64,000 nucleotides of DNA. It comes from Climacium dendroides. Lineage: Eukaryota; Streptophyta; Bryopsida; Hypnales; Climaciaceae. The notes under the pieces are model-generated. The model was not told the origin of the DNA, did no database searches, and was given only the letters and a program-made list of their open reading frames with translations. A program made the position numbers and the translations under genes. Shown here one piece after another: positions 20,964 through 32,363 of the stretch (position 1 is its first letter; each line of letters opens with the position of its first letter). The stretch is taken from the NCBI GenBank assembly GCA_950106755.1, contig OX467091.1, positions 12,727,538-12,791,537 on the forward strand, written 5' to 3'.

Positions 20964-23690
20964 GCGCTTCGGAGTCGGGCTGATGTGCAAGAGGCAGGAA
21001 GTCACTTCTCATTTTGGCAGTCACGTGGCCATGGGGTTAGCACTTTGGATGGCTTGTTATAAATCTCAGCAGCACGGTTCTGTTTGGTAGGGACCGGAGC
21101 TCTGGAGACTTGAGTAGGTGCTCAGGTCTTCCTGGTAGGGGAGAGATATATGAATAGACCTCTATACCTTGTGGTCATATGTGGAATACTTCGATTGTGA
21201 AATGGTTGTGGGATCCGTTCGCGACCTTACTTATGCTTCAGTCAACTCCGCGTCCCTCTTCCTTGTGTATGGTATCTGTCATAGTTTATTCACCTGATTG
21301 TAGGGAAGAATTCCTCTGTATCTTTTCTGGTGGTATAATGTGAGTGGTTGCTATTCTAGTCGTTCAAATTATTATCAGTTGAACTCGTTATAGTGCCTGC
21401 TTCCAAATCTCAATTGTGGTTTTCAACCCGGGAAGGATGCGGCCCCCATGACCAATGTAAACGGTGATTGCAAAATGAACTTGAAAGTCCAGATCTTACC
21501 AATATCCGTCATGTGTGGAGGAGTTTGACCAAGTCCCAAGGTTGTCATAGTCTGCGTTGGTGTTAGCAAGGGCGGAAGGCTTTGCAAAAATGCGGTGAAG
21601 CCCGAAGAATCTGAGTCATTGTTAGGAACACCGGACTATTGGCGTGCTCCTTGCACAGCTCGCGCGATCTTCATCGATTCAGGAAAATTTCATGTCGGAG
21701 GCAAAGTTGTCCTCAGGTGAAAATCCGTGATCGTCAATTCATTCTCTTTAAACAGTCCACGGAAGTAAGGCTGGAATCTGTCGACGCCAAAGCTATCGCA
21801 ATCTCCCTCTCCAACACTGCTGTGAACTTCGCTCGCACTTTCAATAAATACTCCCTATTCAGTACGCCAACTATACAACGAAGTAGCCGTCCTCTTGCAC
21901 CTTTCCGAGAAGCCCACAAGCGGATACCGGCAACAGCTGCAGATCGCAAGTGAGTTGGAGAAGCTGGCGAATCTCTTCAAGCACGCGTGCGAGCGACAGC
22001 AAAGGCAGGGTTCCAACTGACCGTCCTGCACAAGCCGCATGTCCCGATTCCCCGTGTCCGTGCCCATTTCTCGTAGCGCCGCAGAGCAGTCCTGAACATT
22101 CAGGCCAAACCGAGACACTCTGAGAAAGGGAAGGAGCTCTGGTGCACGCCGTGGAAATTGGTTTGAAGGTGGGCGTCACTGTACGCATGTTGAACGCAAA
22201 TATTTAGAATTGGGTGAAGCGAGTATGATTGCACGGTGATTGTTCGGGAGACATGGTGGCAGGGTTGCTTGCTTCGGATTCGTTTGTAGCTGGGTGCCAT
22301 GGGAGAAGAGAGTGGGGTGCTCAATCTCTGCTGCCTTAAAGAAGGGGTGAGGAGGAGCGCCACAACAGCGAAAGCAGTCTCAAGAATGAGTGGAGAAGCC
22401 TTTTGCTAAGCTTACATTCTTGGGGCTCGGCTCGGCGTGATTTTTTCTTCATTGGACGTGTATTGTCTATGGCTACCACTGTTGTGAGGAAGGACTGAGA
22501 AATGGAAATAACTTAAACAGCAATCGCCATCTACCATTTAATATTGGACCGTGTTCTCATCATACAACTTCAAGTTGCGTGCTAATCTTGTAACTGTTTG
22601 GGTGGTATTTTGGGTGTGCAAGTGGCCCACATACACATGATCGAATGCAGGTATTTTATTATTGTCTCTGTGGATCAATTAATGTTGGGGGAGAACCACC
22701 GGTTAGCTCATTGTTAACCGATCTGTTGTTGGTTCCTTTAGGAAAATAATTAACCGGTTGGAATGTCGAAGTGGAAGATTCAAAACCGCACAAAAAATTG
22801 GTAGGACCAGCAATCAACCGGAGACCATAAATCGGTGCTGGATATTAGCCGTCGCTTGCCATGAAATTCTCAGACTTCAATTGCTTGAAATTTAGAATCC
22901 AAGGCTACTACCAACGGTGCTGGAGGCATGTATGTTTTTGGACAAGGCGGCCATCGCCTTAGGGTTGGTTGTTGAGGGACTTGTACCAATGTTTGGGAAG
23001 TTTTTCGAGCTGCATTGGTATTGTGAGCTGGGCCAGTAATTTGTCTCCTCTTGGTAGGAGTGGGGGAGTTTAGGGTACCAATTGCATCCTCTCATTATCA
23101 AAATCTCCTGGTTTTTGTCCTATGGTATCAAATTCTAACCAGTTTAGAAACTAAACTCCACATTTCATTACATCCTTGGCAGGATTTGAACTTGGCACGA
23201 CCCTAAACCCAACTCATCCAAGACAGGAGGAGCAGGAGTGGAGCAGGAGCATACTACGCAGGAGCAAGGAGCGATCAGCAAGGAGCAATGTACAATAGAA
23301 CACTCTCAGCATAGGAATGCACTGAGGATGGCCAAAGCCCGACATGCTACGCCAGTAACTTAGTACTGCATGCTGCAGTGTGCAGAGAAATCTGATGCAC
23401 ACTTTGGTTTAGTTAATAGCAAGACAGTTAATGGCAAGAGATACCCTGGGATCCCAAATTCTGTGAAGAAGATCTGCAATTCTGCTCCTGTGAGCAAGCT
23501 CTAATTCACAGGCATTCCAGCTCAATGCACCAAAACCCACCAAATTGAAACGACACCCAGAAAAACAGATCCCAAACCGAGAACTCAATGGAAAAATCGA
23601 ACCAGAGCACGATAACCCAACAACGACACCAACTTTGAGCTAGCCCTGAAGGAAAGAAATTGAAGAGGAATGATCATTCACCACCGAATC
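20964..23690. other. eL41 3' region and unassigned sequence
   Basis: The first few hundred bases are probably the eL41 3' UTR. Beyond about 21400 GC content is moderate. Overlapping frames on both strands at 21639-22363 (such as 22188-21871, minus) look codon-like in places, but none gives a recognisable domain or consistent exons. I cannot call a gene here. Confidence 0.4.
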
Positions 23691-23935
23691 CGAGGGTTTC
23701 GTCGGTCACCACGAAATTAACCTCAGGCGTCTGTCTTGATGATGTCTTGCAGGAATTGAGTCCCTGCAAGCACCCATAACACCCTGCCGAAGCGACCGCA
23801 GCCACGTCCCAAACCGAATAAAATCCTCCTCACATCCCACATTGCTTTTCCAATCACACAGAACAGAAACAGAAATTCAAATTCAAATTCAAAGTTTCCT
23901 TCACCATCCACTCCCTTGGGATTAGGGCTAGAGCA
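23690..23935 (-). other. Unrecognised short minus-strand frame
   Basis: On the minus strand an ATG at 23911 opens 62 residues (MDGEGNFEFEFEF, then a hydrophobic stretch). An alternative reading places an acceptor (GTGCTTGCAG) near 23765, giving a short exon that ends VVTDETLGFGGE and stop near 23692. I do not recognise either product. The LSM8 duplication breakpoint lies just above, at 23971, so this may be an older neighbour or a gene end cut by the duplication. Confidence 0.25.
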
Positions 23936-23970
23936 TGAGTACTGTTGCTATTCTAGATTTTTTCCCGATG

Positions 23971-25250
23971 AATGTGATGAGGACTAAACGCTGACTCAAC
24001 GTTCATCCAAAAGTCAAGGTCCTGCTTGAAGTGAACTAGCAATAGAAGCTCTATCAGGACATGAAGTACTCGATAGGACCATAGCAAAGGCCCACAAAAC
24101 CACTACGAATTTACGAGGCGCTTACATATTATCTCCTCGTATGATATGCAAACCCAACACAACCTGCTCTACGCCAGCCTGCACAGACAAAACGACCTTG
24201 AATAAGATGGGTCTGCCAGAATTGGAAGTGAAAAATTTCAACTCAGGGTCAACACGTTACAACTAAAGATGTACACCTTATGGCCATCATCAAATGCTGA
24301 CGATACCCAAATACATACCTTTGTGGAGTAGACACGCTCATGTGATTCGTCCAATATCAAGTTCGTGGCTTGATCAAAGCCTCTCAACACACCCTGTATA
24401 AACATCAACAGATTAAGAAGACTGCAGGTTTTCACGCAGGTGTAACCAGCAACGAGATATCTGGAGCACCTCCCAAGAGATGGACAATCTCGTGTAAACT
24501 CTGTGCGTAACCCCTAAAACACATATGAACAACAATGGACCTAGGAATGAGACACTGCACTTCGAACTCTACACAGGACGAATCCTTGAGAAATTGCTAC
24601 ATACCACGATGTTTCGCCCATCGTTGGTTATCACGGATATGGTCTCTGCGGTATCCATCATACACAGAAACAAAACAAAAAAATCTTCAGAAAACCATGA
24701 ACAGATCCTCCATATTCAAAATTTGGAAATCATCTCTAAATCCACACGACAGTTTGCAGAAAACTCTGAGAAAACCCATCTTCTCATAAGATGGGCTCTT
24801 TCCCAGAACATTATCCAAATGTATTTAAATTCGACAGAATTTCCTCTTAATTAGAGGCCATTACGAATTATAAAACAGATGCAAGTCGGAAACAACTGGG
24901 CAAAGCTGGAAAAGAGTCAATAAAACAGATGCGCGTCGTTAGGGCGGACCGGCGCCCGCAATAAAGATGTGTTAAATCTCCAAGCTCCTGAACGCTCCCA
25001 GTCTCCGACACATTCAAACTCCATCCACATTCGGAACCCCGAAACGCACTGAGTAAGGTTAGAGGGAAACAAGAATGCATAATGATGAGAATGCAGTACA
25101 TACGATCGATGAGAGACTCCAGGCCGGTGTCGGTCGCCATAGCTGCTGCTGTTGTTGCAATGCGCAGATGATTTCAATACTGTCCGGCGATGCGCGTCGT
25201 TCAGGCGGACCGGCGCCACAGGATGCAAAACGGCTGGCAGTGGGAAGAAG
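23971..25250 (-). pseudogene. 3'-truncated duplicate of LSM8 (exons 1-4)
   Basis: This segment is essentially identical to 28360-29645 at a constant offset of 4389 bp, until a one-base gap near 25216. It carries LSM8 exon 1 (25140-25104), exon 2 (24645-24605), exon 3 (24393-24319) and exon 4 (24178-24126) with intact splice sites. The duplication stops inside intron 4 at 23971, so exon 5, which encodes the last 29 residues and completes the Sm2 part, is missing. A transcript would run into unrelated sequence and could not give a normal LSm8. The copy retains only about 110 bp above its start codon; beyond that lies the upstream region of the JAGGED-like gene, which points the other way. Confidence 0.93.
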
Positions 25251-25394
25251 GCGAGGGCGACGAAATGAGAACGATAATAGTCAGGATCTCATCCACACAG
25301 TCGCATGCAGATGGAATTAGAAGGTTTGGAGTTCCGCGACCTATCCAAGCTTCGACCTCCTGCGCTTCTTCGTTTCTTGTTTTCTGCGCTCGAC

Positions 25395-25520
25395 TGCGCT
25401 GCTTCGTCTGTGTTGTTTTCTCATGTGTTGTTTTCTCATGTGTTGTTTTCTCATGTGTTGTTTTCTCGCTTGACCTGCTGCGCTTCTTCTCTCTGTTGTT
25501 TTCTCGCTCGACCTGCTGCG
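25395..25520 (+). repeat. Short tandem TGTTGTTTTCTCATG repeats upstream of the zinc-finger gene
   Basis: A 15-bp unit, TGTTGTTTTCTCATG, occurs about four times in a row at 25411-25470. Longer variants with CTTGACCTGCTGCGCTTCTT follow. The array lies in the probable promoter or leader of the JAGGED-like gene, so it could vary between individuals. Confidence 0.75.
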
Positions 25521-25684
25521 CTTCTTCGTCTCTGTTTTCTGCCTCTCTGTTGTTTTCTGCGGTTCTGCTGCCGCTGTGTAGTTCCTGTGTAGTTCCGCTT
25601 GTGTAGTTCCGCTGCGGACTTTAGTTCCGCTGTGTGTAGTTCCGTTGTCTGTTCTGCAGGCTCCGCTAGCTACTCCAATTCATC

Positions 25685-26871
25685 ATGCCAGGGGCCGCGG
25701 CAGGGGCCGCGGTAGGAGGGGTGCCTTCTTCTGCAGATGTAGGTGTTGTGCAGGAGACGAACCGCAAGTCCAGGAGACGACGAGCTACAGTCGACGAAGA
25801 TGGCAAGCTAGTTGGAGGCAAGAATGAGTACGAATGTCGCTTCTGCTTGATGAAGTTTGAGAAGTCGCAGGCGCTCGGAGGTCACATGAATCGGCATCGC
25901 CAAGGTGCTGATTCAATGCAATTGTGTTGCTTGTGATTATTGTAGTAGCTAGGTCTCTATTATGTACGTTTTGAATTGAATGGGTTGGCTTGCATTTCCA
26001 TGTTCACCTGTGTTTCTTCACGTTGGTTTCATGATAAATTATTGCTTGACTATTCAATTGAATTGGCGAATTCTAGAGCGAGAGAAGGAGCAGTTTCAGC
26101 ATGCACAACAAATCGTGAGTTCTGTGTCGCAGCAACAAATGCCACGGAAGTGGTCCTCGTAAGTGCCGTTGGTTCATGCAATTTACAAATCAATTTGAAG
26201 CTTTTGCCATGGGAATTTCATCGTTTTCAAGCTTGTGAAATGGTTCTTGTGGTTTTCACCAAACCTTGAATCATGATGTGCATGTTGTATGTAGGCTGTC
26301 TGCGGAGATGACCCAAAGTCCTTCTGGACCCGGTGGCAGCAACGTTGTTGTTAATAGTCATTTGTCGGAAGGTACAACTTGCCAGCAATACATTGTGCCA
26401 CCAATTTCCTTTGGGACGTCGTATTGGCCCACATCTCAGGCCAATTGCAACCCCGGGACACAACTTTCTCCTTCACCAAGTTCCACCCACAACTACTATC
26501 CACCATCAAATGCTTCCAGTTGCAACATTCCAGGCAGCAACAACAACATGCAAAGCCAACACAACCAACAACTACAGCAATGGATTGGGAGCATGGATGG
26601 TTTTTCCAATGCAGCTTCGAATTTGCCAAGATCAGTCTCTTTCCACCACCACCATCCTATGGAGAATAACATGGCGATTTCTTTGCAAGCGGCGGGGGTC
26701 TCATCGGAGTTTTTAACCAACATGCTTCGGATCTCCGGCACCCCTAACGACGACAATCCTATGCAGGTCTCTTCTAGCACCCCTACAAGCTCACAACAGG
26801 CACCTACGACATACGATGTCAACTACAATTCACAATTGGTGAATGCATTTTACAATGGCAGTGGAATGTAG
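25685..26871 (+). CDS. JAGGED-like single C2H2 zinc-finger transcription factor
   Basis: Three exons: 25685-25904, 26077-26158 and 26295-26871, joined by GT-AG introns in matching phases, give 292 residues. Exon 1 has an Ala/Gly-rich start and a basic run (RKSRRRR), then one zinc finger at about residues 50-70, YECRFC to QALGGHMNRHRQ. This is the plant EPF-type finger with the DNA-reading QALGGH helix. Exon 2 begins EREKEQFQHAQQIV, which matches the E-R-E-x-E block that follows the finger in JAGGED/NUBBIN proteins. The long C-terminal part is rich in Asn, Gln, Ser and His and probably a disordered regulatory region. JAGGED controls lateral organ growth in angiosperms; the role here is only inferred. 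A wrecked copy lies at 1331-2690, and truncated and complete LSM8 copies flank the gene. Confidence 0.9.
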
Positions 26872-28242
26872 GTTAGTTGGACAGTTGTATACTTTACTTT
26901 GTTGTTGTTTGTCAAGATTTTTGTATGGCGGCAATATGTAGACTAGTTGGATAGTTGGACACTTTGCTTTGTTGTTGTTTTTCAGGTTTTTTGTACTACA
27001 GTTGTGGGATGATCATTATCTGTTTTTTTGTACTATCGTTGTGGAATGATCATTATCTCGATCATTATCTTTTGGTTGAGACTAAGTATAAATTGTTGAT
27101 CATAGAGTGTGAATGGATACTTCATGATTTCTTTCATATATCTTGATGCCTACCCTTGAGCTTTGTAGAAATCAAATCCATTGGGAAAACTTTATAGATT
27201 CAATATTAATGTAATATTATTCATAGCATGAATTGCACAATTTGGTAGTACATTCTCATCGTTCCATTCACTACCACTGTGACCATCTTGGTGACCACAA
27301 ATATGCATGTTTGCACTTCAAATCCATTCTAGAACAGCATTTGTGATAGAATGGAGGGAGCTAAAACACATGTGTATTGAATCACAACACAAATACAAGT
27401 TTTGACTTTGAATCCATTCTAACACATCATGTGCAAAAAGTAGCATCAAGAAGGGAGTTAAAATACATGTGTATTGAATCACAGCACAAATACAAGTTTT
27501 GACTTTGAATCCATTCAATCACATCATGTGTAAAAAATAACATCCAAAAGAGAGCTAAAATACATGTGTATTGAATCACAGCACAGATACAAATTTTGAT
27601 TTAAAAGATTTCTATCCTAACTTTGATTGAAGCATTTCTAATCTACCCATAGGGAAAACTGTTGATATCATCAAGCTACAAAGCTGATCTGATCACCACC
27701 ACCTCTCAAACTCATCTTTTATCGGTATACTTGAACATCATATTACTCTCAAAGCTTGATCTTCAGTTACAAATATCATGTCGGGCATACTAGATATGAA
27801 ATATTTTTATGATGTACGTAGCCTTCTGTTCAAGCTTGTCTCACTTGAATTCAAGTCCGGATAGTTCATTCCCTGACAAGTTAACCACTGCAAATCACAA
27901 AGTCGTTAACATAAGACCGTTAACATAAGACCTTCCCTTCGAAGCATTTCAAGGGCAATTGAAATCACTCTATTTAGAAACTTAACAAACAAACACAATC
28001 ACTATTATTCAACACCAATAAAACCACAAAATCTTTTCAATATTCATGAGCGATGATGCAGAACAAGAACCCCCAATATATCAACAAACAAAAATTCCTT
28101 TCTTAGCAGAATGAGATTCTCCATAATAACAATGACCAAAGTGACAAGTACAAAATAGCTACATTGTCTACAATCTCAAGTCAATACAAATTTTAAAAAG
28201 ATCAAGGGTCTTGGGCACCAAACCTTAAATGTTCAGGAACGG
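26872..28242. other. 3' flank of the JAGGED-like gene
   Basis: Contains the probable 3' UTR, a 97-bp tandem repeat (listed separately), and AT-rich sequence up to the LSM8 stop codon at 28243. About 27190-27440 also occurs, inverted, in the pseudogene at 1640-1850. No other gene seen. Confidence 0.5.
27310..27605. repeat. 97-bp tandem repeat, three copies
   Basis: The word GAGCTAAAACACATGTGTAT and its variants start at 27358, 27455 and 27552, an exact 97-bp spacing. Each unit also holds TTTTGACTTTGAATCCATTC and CATCATGTG. The pseudogene at about 1670-1735 carries one inverted unit. Confidence 0.88.
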
Positions 28243-29529
28243 CTAGTGTTGCACAGCTTTCAGCGGATGTGCTCGTAGTGCACTCAAATCGAGATTGGAG
28301 TCCAACTCTTCATCCAATTCACCAACCACACCTCTGCACCAACCGAAATATTCCGTACCAATGTGATGAGGACTAAACGCTGACTCAACGTTCATCCAAA
28401 AGTCAAGGTCCTGCTTGAAGTGAACTAGCAATAGAAGCTCTATCAGGACATGAAGTACTCGATAGGACCATAGCAAAGGCCCACAAAACCACTACGAATT
28501 TACGAGGCGCTTACATATTATCTCCTCGTATGATATGCAAACCCAACACAACCTGCTCTACGCCAGCCTGCACAGACAAAACGACCTTGAATAAGATGGG
28601 TCTGCCAGAATTGGAAGTGAAAAATTTCAACTCAGGGTCAACACGTTACAACTAAAGATGTACACCTTATGGCCATCATCAAATGCTGACGATACCCAAA
28701 TACATACCTTTGTGGAGTAGACACGCTCATGTGATTCGTCCAATATCAAGTTCGTGGCTTGATCAAAGCCTCTCAACACACCCTGTATAAACATCAACAG
28801 ATTAAGAAGACTGCAGGTTTTCACGCAGGTGTAACCAGCAACGAGATATCTGGAGCACCTCCCAAGAGATGGACAATCTCGTGTAAACTCTGTGCGTAAC
28901 CCCTAAAACACATATGAACAACAATGGACCTAGGAATGAGACACTGCACTTCGAACTCTACACAGGACGAATCCTTGAGAAATTGCTACATACCACGATG
29001 TTTCGCCCATCGTTGGTTATCACGGATATGGTCTCTGCGGTATCCATCATACACAGAAACAAAACAAAAAAATCTTCAGAAAACCATGAACAGATCCTCC
29101 ATATTCAAAATTTGGAAATCATCTCTAAATCCACACGACAGTTTGCAGAAAACTCTGAGAAAACCCATCTTCTCATAAGATGGGCTCTTTCCCAGAACAT
29201 TATCCAAATGTATTTAAATTCGACAGAATTTCCTCTTAATTAGAGGCCATTACGAATTATAAAACAGATGCAAGTCGGAAACAACTGGGCAAAGCTGGAA
29301 AAGAGTCAATAAAACAGATGCGCGTCGTTAGGGCGGACCGGCGCCCGCAATAAAGATGTGTTAAATCTCCAAGCTCCTGAACGCTCCCAGTCTCCGACAC
29401 ATTCAAACTCCATCCACATTCGGAACCCCGAAACGCACTGAGTAAGGTTAGAGGGAAACAAGAATGCATAATGATGAGAATGCAGTACATACGATCGATG
29501 AGAGACTCCAGGCCGGTGTCGGTCGCCAT
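28243..29529 (-). CDS. LSM8: U6 snRNA-associated Sm-like protein LSm8
   Basis: Five exons on the minus strand: 29529-29493, 29034-28994, 28782-28708, 28567-28515 and 28333-28243. They join in frame with GT-AG sites to give 98 residues, the usual length of plant LSm8. The N-terminus is MATDTGLESLIDQ. The Sm1 motif covers about residues 14-50 (TISVITNDGRNIV, then GFDQATNLILDESHERVYS), and the Sm2 part contains GLHIIRGDNIGVVGELD. The C-terminus LRAHPL is typical of LSm8. LSm8 defines the nuclear LSm2-8 ring, which binds the 3' uridine tract of U6 snRNA and supports spliceosome assembly. Exons 1-4 and the start of the upstream region are duplicated at 23971-25250, so this is the only complete copy in the window. 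Confidence 0.96.
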
Positions 29530-29612
29530 AGCTGCTGCTGTTGTTGCAATGCGCAGATGATTTCAATACTGTCCGGCGATGCGCGTCGTTCAGGCGGACC
29601 GGCGCCCACAGG
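29317..29612 (-). promoter_or_regulatory. Two copies of a GC-rich motif around LSM8 exon 1
   Basis: GATGCGCGTCGTT, then two to three bases, then GGCGGACCGGCGCCC, occurs at 29317-29349 (in intron 1) and at 29578-29612 (just above the start codon). The truncated copy carries the same pair at 24928-24960 and 25189-25222. A related sequence lies in the transporter leader at 31489-31536. Role unknown. Confidence 0.6.
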
Positions 29613-29759
29613 ATGCAAAACGGCTGGCAGTGAGAAGAAGGGGCGACAGTGCAGTGGAGCTCCAGAGACTGCCCTCCCCAATTGCAAGGAAGCATAAACC
29701 CTAACAAACATGGCGAAGTCGCAAACCCTTAGACCCGTTCCCACTGCAGGCCTTAGTTT

Positions 29760-31380
29760 GAACTTGACCTAATTTCGCTCTCGGGTGTTAAAGTAGAGAC
29801 TCCATTTAATTCAATTTTGAAAAAAAGCATCAAAACCGATTGTAGGTGCATGTAAGCTAATTTTAGTCACAATGTTTTTAAAATGCTTTTGTAGACTTAA
29901 TAATGAAAATTTGAAGTTGGAATCACATGGTACTCTAAAAGCATCTCCACTCTTAAATGTTTTACTATAATAAAAATTTCAAAATTTTACCTTAGCATTA
30001 TGAGATGCTTTTAGAGCAAATGCAATTTTAGCTCACATCAATCCCTAAACTTAAACATGTGAATGTCATCTATTTGTATGTATCCATGTTTAATCTTCCT
30101 TTCAATTGATGTTCCAACTTACTTTTGATTTATATTAGTTGTCTTGTTGCCATACACTAAATAATGTGATAAGACACAATTTACTTCTCATATGGTTTCT
30201 TTACTATTATTCTAAGTAAAAGGCAAAATCATCAAAACTTTATTGAATGTTTATTCTATTTAGAAAATAATGCATCTCTCTTTTGCACTCCATGCAATTT
30301 GTCATCCAATAAATTCAACATTTGTTTAGGGATTTTTTATTACTGAACGTGCTTTATAAATTTTTTTATTATAAAGAAATGCAACGAAAATCATTACTAA
30401 AATGAAGATATTATTTTTGACAATATACACCATCTAAATACCAAAATTTAGTGCCAATTTATATTGCTTCAATGTTTTGTTGCATTTTGAAATTTTGTAA
30501 TTTCTTCATAAGTTCTAAATTATAATGCATACTAAAGTGTGTTGAAATCCTCTTTTACTTGCCAATAAGATTCAATAAAAATCAAACTTTGTCATCTCAA
30601 AGTACATATGTTCAATTGCAATTAGTAGCAATTGTGGATACAAAATATCTTATTTCAATGTAATTATCATGGTTCATAGTGTAAGCTACAAGTTCACCTA
30701 AAATAGATGCTTCTTTTGAAACCAACAATTTTAAATACAATTCAAGAAAAAAATATCATGGTACAATGTTAGAAGATGAAAGTATACAATTGGTTTGAAA
30801 TTTTTTAGATTTTGTATAAATGTAGTCAATATACTACAAATTTATAAAGTTGAGGTTGTAAATACACCTATAGTTGATACCAGACTACTATTTAAATCAA
30901 ACATCCTTGAAATACAAAATGCTTCAACTCTCATTGGTTGCTTCAAATAACTCTTCATCTTTCAATTTGTTCATTTTGAAAAGTATGTGGTTCCTTCGAA
31001 TAACTCTTCAACTTCTGTTGTTCATTTTGAAAACTACATAGTTGCTTCAATTAACTCTTCAACTTCACTTGTTCATTTTAAAATCTACTTTTGAACTTAT
31101 ATAAATACTTAGTCATAGTTTGGATCAACGAGTGGTTGTGAAGAACTTTAATATTTTAGTCGGTGGCAAATGGTTGGTGTTGCAAAAGGGTGAGGATACC
31201 TTAGTATTAAAATCACACCATGCTTCAGAGTGAATCCCAAATTAACGGGTTGGTCATTAACACTGAGAATTTTCAAAGTCGTTACCCCATTATTACCAAT
31301 ACCCGATTAACGGCTTCGATTGAATATCCGATTCATGAACTTCAAAACGAACGCTCATTCACCCACGACCTACGGTCGGA
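29760..31380. other. AT-rich spacer between LSM8 and the transporter gene
   Basis: No gene seen. At 30937-31090 a 51- to 53-bp unit (GTTGCTTCAAATAACTCTTC and variants, each with TTGTTCATTTTGAAAA) repeats three times. A small spaced inverted pair, CTCTAAAAGCATCT and AGATGCTTTTAGAG, lies at about 29934-30016. Confidence 0.55.
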
Positions 31381-31672
31381 ATAATATCTCCAGTTGCCGA
31401 CTTCCGGTCACAACCCCCACCTTCGTCCCTCGTAGTCCCGAGCTCCTCTGCGACGCAACAATTCCTTTCTTCCATTTGCCGATTTGCACTGTGTGGGCGC
31501 CGATCCGCCTCCCAGATCGCCCCGACGCGCATCGCCGTCTCATTTTCATTCCAACAACTAGTTCCTTCTGTTTTTACGACACCGCGAAAGCTTCTCTGCG
31601 CAGTTTCTTTCGTTTAGAAGGCTGTGACCTAGCGAACGATTTGCGCTTCATTCCAGATCTGATCTCGGAAAG
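31381..31672 (+). promoter_or_regulatory. Probable 5' leader exon of the transporter gene
   Basis: GC content rises sharply here. The stretch ends in a good donor (AAAG then GTGAGG at 31673). A matching acceptor (GTGGTTAG, ending 32281) opens the exon that contains the transporter start codon at 32364. This fits a leader exon with a 609-bp leader intron. The frame running through it starting at 31320 is probably not translated. The GC-rich motif shared with LSM8 lies at 31489-31536. Confidence 0.55.
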
Positions 31673-32363
31673 GTGAGGCAGCTTTTGTGTCGAAGTTGAG
31701 CTCCGGGGAAGAGGGTCATCTCATAGAGGGGGGGAGGGAGATGTGTTGACTTTTTTCCAGATTCGTGTGTTTTTGTGAATTTTTTTCATCTTTTCAGGGT
31801 TTTATTATTTTTCAGAATTCGGTTGCGTGCGAGTTTGTGATGCGGCTGAATGGAAGCGCCGGTAGCACTTCTATCTAGGTCTATAGTGGCTTCGTTAACA
31901 GTCCCTTCATTAACGCTTATTTTGGGCCAGAGTTATCTTTCTGTCTTTTTCTACTTCTGAGACGATGGAATTTGGAAAAAATTTAGAGATTTGGATTTTT
32001 TCCCCATGGATGTACGGTCTCAGGACTGTATTCTCAAAAAAATTTAATGACACTCTGTAATTTGCATATTCCCTTCATATGAGCAGAATCTCTCAGTGTT
32101 GTGTACAGTTTGATTGGACAGTTTTCATATGCCAAGTTGTGAAAACTCGTGGGGATGCATTTCAAAGCTTATAAGGCGGTATCATTAGAGCGCGTTAAGC
32201 ATACCTATCAATTTAAAATTCAACTACTGTAATGATATGTAATATGAAGTGAAATATTTTTGTGGGTTTTGGTGTGGTTAGTGGGAAGTCGGAAAGAGCT
32301 GAGTGATTGGGGGATTCGGCAGGGCGTGGATCTGCGTGAGGAAGAGCCGGGGCGGCGATTGGG

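Noticed and set aside
21639..22363. Overlapping frames on both strands as a gene
   Set aside because: No recognisable domain, no consistent exons, and different frames compete without one being better.
24525..24854. 109-residue frame (repeated at 28914-29243) as a gene
   Set aside because: It runs opposite to LSM8 across exon 2 and introns; it is duplicated only because the DNA segment is.
25190..25606. Cys/Val/Phe-rich 138-residue frame
   Set aside because: It reads through the short tandem repeats of the zinc-finger gene's upstream region and has no domain.
29710..29772. Short plus-strand frame starting MAKSQTLRPV above LSM8
   Set aside because: Only about 20 residues, with no recognisable continuation by splicing.
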